From contig NZ_JUIV01000019.1 of assembly GCF_004151235.1 (NCBI RefSeq), forward strand, positions 1-64,000: a stretch of 64,000 nucleotides of DNA, read 5' to 3'. The stretch comes from Flavobacterium anhuiense (GTDB taxonomy: Bacteria; Bacteroidota; Bacteroidia; Flavobacteriales; Flavobacteriaceae). The notes under the pieces are model-generated. The model had not been told where the DNA came from. It searched no databases and was given only the letters and a program-made list of their open reading frames with translations. The position numbers were made by a program, and so were the translations under genes. Of the stretch, positions 61,024 to 64,000 are shown piece after piece. Position 1 is the first letter of the stretch. Every line of letters starts with the position of its first letter.

Positions 61024-62056
61024 TATTGAAGAAAATTTAGATCTAGAAGACGAATTATTCGAACATTATAGATTTGAAGTCCCAAAAGGTCAAGCGTTTT
61101 TGCGTATTGACAAATATTTAATGTATTTGATTCCGAATGCCACTCGAAATAAAATTCAGAATGCGGCAACAAATGGAAACATTTTTGTGAATGATATTCC
61201 AGTAAAATCAAATTATAAAGTAAAACCTTTTGATGTGATAACGGTTATGTTGTCGCATCCTCCGTTTGAAAACCATATTCTTCCTGAAGATATTCCGTTG
61301 AATATTGTTTATGAAGACGATGCGCTATTGCTTATCAATAAACCACCGGGATTGGTTGTACACCCAGGTCACGGAAATTATACTGGAACTTTGGTAAACG
61401 CTTTGGCATTTCATTTTGAAAATCTGCCAATGAACAGCAGCGAACGCCCAGGTTTGGTTCACCGAATCGATAAAGATACTTCTGGTCTTTTGGTTGTTGC
61501 CAAAACAGAAGCTGCTATGACGCATTTAGCAAAGCAATTTGAAGCCAAAACTACCGAACGTGAGTATATTGCTCTTGTTTGGGGAAATGTTGTGGCAGAT
61601 AGCGGTACAATTGAAGGAAACTTAGCGAGACATTTGAAAGACAGAATGCAAATGGCGGTTTTTGATGATCCAGAAATTGGAAAACCTGCTATTACGCATT
61701 ATAAAGTTTTGGAGCGTTTTGGTTACGTAACTCTTATTTCTTGTAGACTAGAAACAGGAAGAACGCACCAGATTCGTGCGCATATGAAACATATTGGTCA
61801 TCCGTTATTTAATGATGAGCGCTACGGCGGTCACTTGATTTTGAAGGGAACGACTTTTACGAAATATAAACAGTTTATTGAGAATTGTTTTAAAGCTTTA
61901 CCACGTCAGGCGTTACACGCTAAAACGCTTGGATTTGTTCACCCAAATACGGGAGAATTAATGCGTTTTGATACAGAATTGCCTCAGGATTTTCAGGATT
62001 GTATTGAGAAATGGCGTAATTATGTGAAGTCGCATAATGTTGAAGATGAAAGTTAA
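61013..62056 (+). CDS. rluD: RluD-family pseudouridine synthase
   Basis: A 347-aa enzyme that converts uridines of 23S rRNA (usually 1911, 1915, 1917). The S4-like RNA-binding domain is at residues about 20-85 (LRIDKYLMYLIPNATRNKIQNAATNG). The catalytic Asp is in LVHRIDKDTSGLLVVAKT. Downstream conserved GRTHQIRAHMKHIGHPLFNDERYGG. Translationally coupled to the PASTA gene by an 11-bp overlap. Confidence 0.96.
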   Translation: MNNNIEENLDLEDELFEHYRFEVPKGQAFLRIDKYLMYLIPNATRNKIQNAATNGNIFVNDIPVKSNYKVKPFDVITVMLSHPPFENHILPEDIPLNIVYEDDALLLINKPPGLVVHPGHGNYTGTLVNALAFHFENLPMNSSERPGLVHRIDKDTSGLLVVAKTEAAMTHLAKQFEAKTTEREYIALVWGNVVADSGTIEGNLARHLKDRMQMAVFDDPEIGKPAITHYKVLERFGYVTLISCRLETGRTHQIRAHMKHIGHPLFNDERYGGHLILKGTTFTKYKQFIENCFKALPRQALHAKTLGFVHPNTGELMRFDTELPQDFQDCIEKWRNYVKSHNVEDES

Positions 62057-62286
62057 TTAGATAATTTGTCAATTAGAAAATTAGATAATTCTTATATTAA
62101 AAAAAGCTCCCAAAAGGAGCTTTTTTTTGTTTTAACCATTAGTATCGTTCCAATATTCTGTAGAGGCGCACTGCAGTGCGCCTTACGTATTGTGGATATT
62201 CGTTGTGGAGACGCACTGCAGTGCGCCTCTACTTGCATTCTAATTGGGCACATTGTTTAATTTTCTAATTGACAAATTATCTAATT
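62055..62286. repeat. Three-level nested inverted repeat after rluD
   Basis: The outer perfect 29-bp arms (62055-62083 and 62258-62286, left arm starting AATTAGATAATTTGTCAATT) enclose the rluD terminator and two inverted copies of a cactgcagtg palindrome: an 18-bp perfect palindrome at 62165-62182 and CGCACTGCAGTGCG at 62212-62225. The right arm reaches the stop codon of the next gene. Confidence 0.9.
62099..62128 (+). terminator. Terminator of PASTA-rluD operon
   Basis: AAAAAGCTCC-CAAAA-GGAGCTTTTT followed by more T's. Confidence 0.93.
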
Positions 62287-62903
62287 TAATTCTGAATATA
62301 TTTAATACTTAAATCCGTTATTTTGACTTCTCCGTTGGTTATAAAGCCTAATTTTCCTTTTTGGTTTAGATTGCTTTTTTCTAAAGAACATTCTAAAGTT
62401 GTTTTGCCATCAACAGAAAATGATAATTGGTTGTTTACGACTTTAATTTTTATAGCATACCATTTGTTGTTTTCTAATTGCATTGGCTTTCTAAATAAGG
62501 TTTTTCCGCCTCGTTTGCCATACGAATCGTCTTTTTTATCATAAACTCCGTCACCAATTACAATGTTTTGATCAATTTGATACAAATATGTTCTAATGTA
62601 TTTTCTTTTATCTAAATTGAGCATGATTTCGAATAAAGATTCATTGGTCATATTGACTTTCAAATCGATTTCATAATTCGCTGGAAGCTGTTTTTTTGAA
62701 ACCAAAACGCCCCAAGGCGAAAGAGAACCTTTTCCTGTAAGAGTATCTTTTTTTAGAATCCATTCTTTAGAATTAATCGTCCAATCTGATTTTAGCTCTT
62801 TTGAATTGTTTAAAGTATATTCTTTTTTTACTGTTGAAATAGTGCTAGAACACGAAATCAAGATGAATTGTAAAAGGAGAAATACTGCAAATTTTGTTTT
62901 CAT
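62286..62903 (-). CDS. DUF1080-like (3-keto-disaccharide hydrolase fold) lipoprotein
   Basis: A 205-aa exported lipoprotein (MKTKFAVFLLLQFILISCSSTIS, lipobox ISCS). The mature chain has the concanavalin-like pattern of DUF1080: LKSDWTINSKEWILKKDTLTGKGSLSPWGVLVSKKQ, YEIDLKVNMTNESLFEIMLNL, NKWYAIKIKVVNNQLSFSVDGKTTLEC and GKLGFITNGEVKITDLSIKYI. Such domains bind or cleave carbohydrates; catalytic residues cannot be assigned. It starts directly after the ABC ATPase gene on the same strand. Confidence 0.85.
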   Translation of the reverse strand: MKTKFAVFLLLQFILISCSSTISTVKKEYTLNNSKELKSDWTINSKEWILKKDTLTGKGSLSPWGVLVSKKQLPANYEIDLKVNMTNESLFEIMLNLDKRKYIRTYLYQIDQNIVIGDGVYDKKDDSYGKRGGKTLFRKPMQLENNKWYAIKIKVVNNQLSFSVDGKTTLECSLEKSNLNQKGKLGFITNGEVKITDLSIKYIQN

Positions 62904-64000
62904 TTAATTTAATTCTGAGTGGTATTTTATTTTTCCGATTGATCCCGTTTCTGAAGGCAAAAGTTCGAAAACAGAAGTAGGAGCAAGGCCTTGTTCGATT
63001 CGGTGCGAAACATAGAGTATAGAAACATTGGTTTCTTGTTTTATGGTGTTGATGAGCTGAATTACCAAATCTACATTTTCGTCATCTAAACCTTCTACTG
63101 GTTCATCTAAAATCAATAATGGCGGATGTTTTAAAACGGCGCGAACAATTAATGCAACGCGCTGCTGCCCGATAGAAAGGTCTATAAAACGTTTTTTTTT
63201 TAGATGTGTCATTTCGATCACTTCAAGCCATTGCGTCACGATGTTTTTTTGATGTGTTGTAGGCTCTGTATACAATCCAATTTGGTCAAAAAATCCTGAG
63301 AGAATCATTTGTTCCAACGTATGTCCTTTTTGAAACAAATCCATCATAGAAGTGGCGTAAATTCCGATTTGTTTTTTAATATCCCAAACACTTTCGCCAG
63401 TTCCTTTTTTTCTTCCAAACAAGAATAAATTCTGCCCAAAACCTTTCGGATTGTCTCCTGTAATCAAAGATAAAATGGTACTTTTTCCAGAACCATTTGG
63501 ACCGACTAACTGCCAGAATTCGCCTTGTTTGATGGTCCAAGAAATGTTGTTCAGGATTTTTCTTTCTTCATAACTTACCGAAACATTTTCGAGTCTGATT
63601 AATTCATTTTCAGGAAAAGTATGAGTTTCTGTTGCTTTTGGAATTGCAGTTGTATTTAATGTCTTGAAATGATTTTCGGCTTTTTTAAATGGATGTAATT
63701 CGAATGTATTGTCTTTAATTTGCGCTTTATTGGGTACAAATTCAAGAACGTCAACGGTACGGTTTAAAAGCTGAATAATTGCAATGTCATTGGTTAAATC
63801 CTCTAACGAATCGGCTAAAACTACTCGTGAAGCTTGATCCAAATGATCAAATGGATTATCGAAAATGATAAAATCTGGTTTTTGATTGATGCAGTATTTT
63901 AAAAACTCCTTTTTACGTTCGCCAGAAGAAAAAGTTCGAAGCTGTCTGTGTGAATCTGGAGAAGCTTCAACGCTGTCATATTGAAATTCTTTTTCGATGA
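62904..64000 (-). CDS. Tandem ABC ATPase, partial (cut by window end)
   Basis: The open frame runs past the right edge. The visible part encodes the end of a first ABC domain (signature-like FSSGERKK and Walker B DFIIFDNPFDHLD at 63840-63998), then a second full ABC domain: Walker A GPNGSGKS, signature LSIGQQRVALI and Walker B LLILDEPVEGLDD. This ModF-like double-ATPase without a membrane part suggests a molybdate-type or regulatory ABC protein. The start is outside the window. Confidence 0.85.
   Translation of the reverse strand, partial: IEKEFQYDSVEASPDSHRQLRTFSSGERKKEFLKYCINQKPDFIIFDNPFDHLDQASRVVLADSLEDLTNDIAIIQLLNRTVDVLEFVPNKAQIKDNTFELHPFKKAENHFKTLNTTAIPKATETHTFPENELIRLENVSVSYEERKILNNISWTIKQGEFWQLVGPNGSGKSTILSLITGDNPKGFGQNLFLFGRKKGTGESVWDIKKQIGIYATSMMDLFQKGHTLEQMILSGFFDQIGLYTEPTTHQKNIVTQWLEVIEMTHLKKKRFIDLSIGQQRVALIVRAVLKHPPLLILDEPVEGLDDENVDLVIQLINTIKQETNVSILYVSHRIEQGLAPTSVFELLPSETGSIGKIKYHSELN

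Overview
The window is 64 kb of AT-rich chromosomal DNA from a member of the Bacteroidota, almost certainly Flavobacterium or a close relative. The evidence is the gene content (HutD and HutH, DUF349 and OstA-like proteins, a RimB-RimK fusion, PSD-CdsA-LUD-FtsH-RsfS synteny), promoters of the Bacteroidota type (TAnnTTTG at -7), the lack of Shine-Dalgarno sequences, many Sec and lipoprotein signals, and intergenic filler with Flavobacterium-like palindromes and words such as gccacgaaggcac and gcaaagttcgcaaag. Genus-level assignment is by recollection, not by a search.

Layout. 0-3.6 kb: HutD-like protein, GNAT acetyltransferase, methyltransferase-like protein, a 101-aa unknown and an XRE regulator. 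3.6-6.1 kb: a very AT-rich accessory patch with a PD-(D/E)XK nuclease-like gene, a 129-aa unknown and an odd tRNA-like sequence. 6.2-11.7 kb: the minus-strand threonine pathway thrA-thrB-thrC, preceded by an unannotated 34-codon leader peptide ending in seven consecutive Thr codons. 12-15.6 kb: hutH, then a DUF47 protein and a Pit phosphate transporter. 15.8-26.6 kb: WG-repeat protein, DUF421 protein, lipoprotein, RimB-RimK fusion, clpC divergent from gyrA, and a TPR protein. 26.6-36 kb: OsmC, DUF349 protein, outer-membrane-like protein, TPR protein with aroE, class III aminotransferase and OstA-like protein. 36-39.2 kb: a GH13 lipoprotein convergent with a GH130 enzyme. 39.2-47.7 kb: the minus-strand run rsfS-ftsH-LUD-cdsA-psd-acbP-sod, with birA divergent, then pyrE head to head with a Nudix gene. 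47.8-53.5 kb: accessory region with a cPP-REC-like protein, DUF6882-like protein, GLUG-repeat lipoprotein, DUF4287, a 38-aa membrane protein, a palindrome cluster, a second XRE regulator and two small membrane proteins. 53.5-64 kb: M14 peptidase, DEAD-box helicase, PhnA-like protein, coaD, ddl, PASTA protein with rluD, DUF1080-like lipoprotein, and a tandem ABC ATPase cut by the window end.

Most genes are housekeeping. The more unusual content is regulatory or intergenic: the thr leader peptide; promoters whose -7 box ends exactly 4 nt before the start codon, implying leaderless or near-leaderless mRNAs; repeated concentric inverted repeats in gaps; three copies of a larger ~50-77 bp structured element; and a hairpin-plus-tail palindrome cluster. 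No CRISPR array, insertion sequence, prophage, rRNA or riboswitch was recognised.
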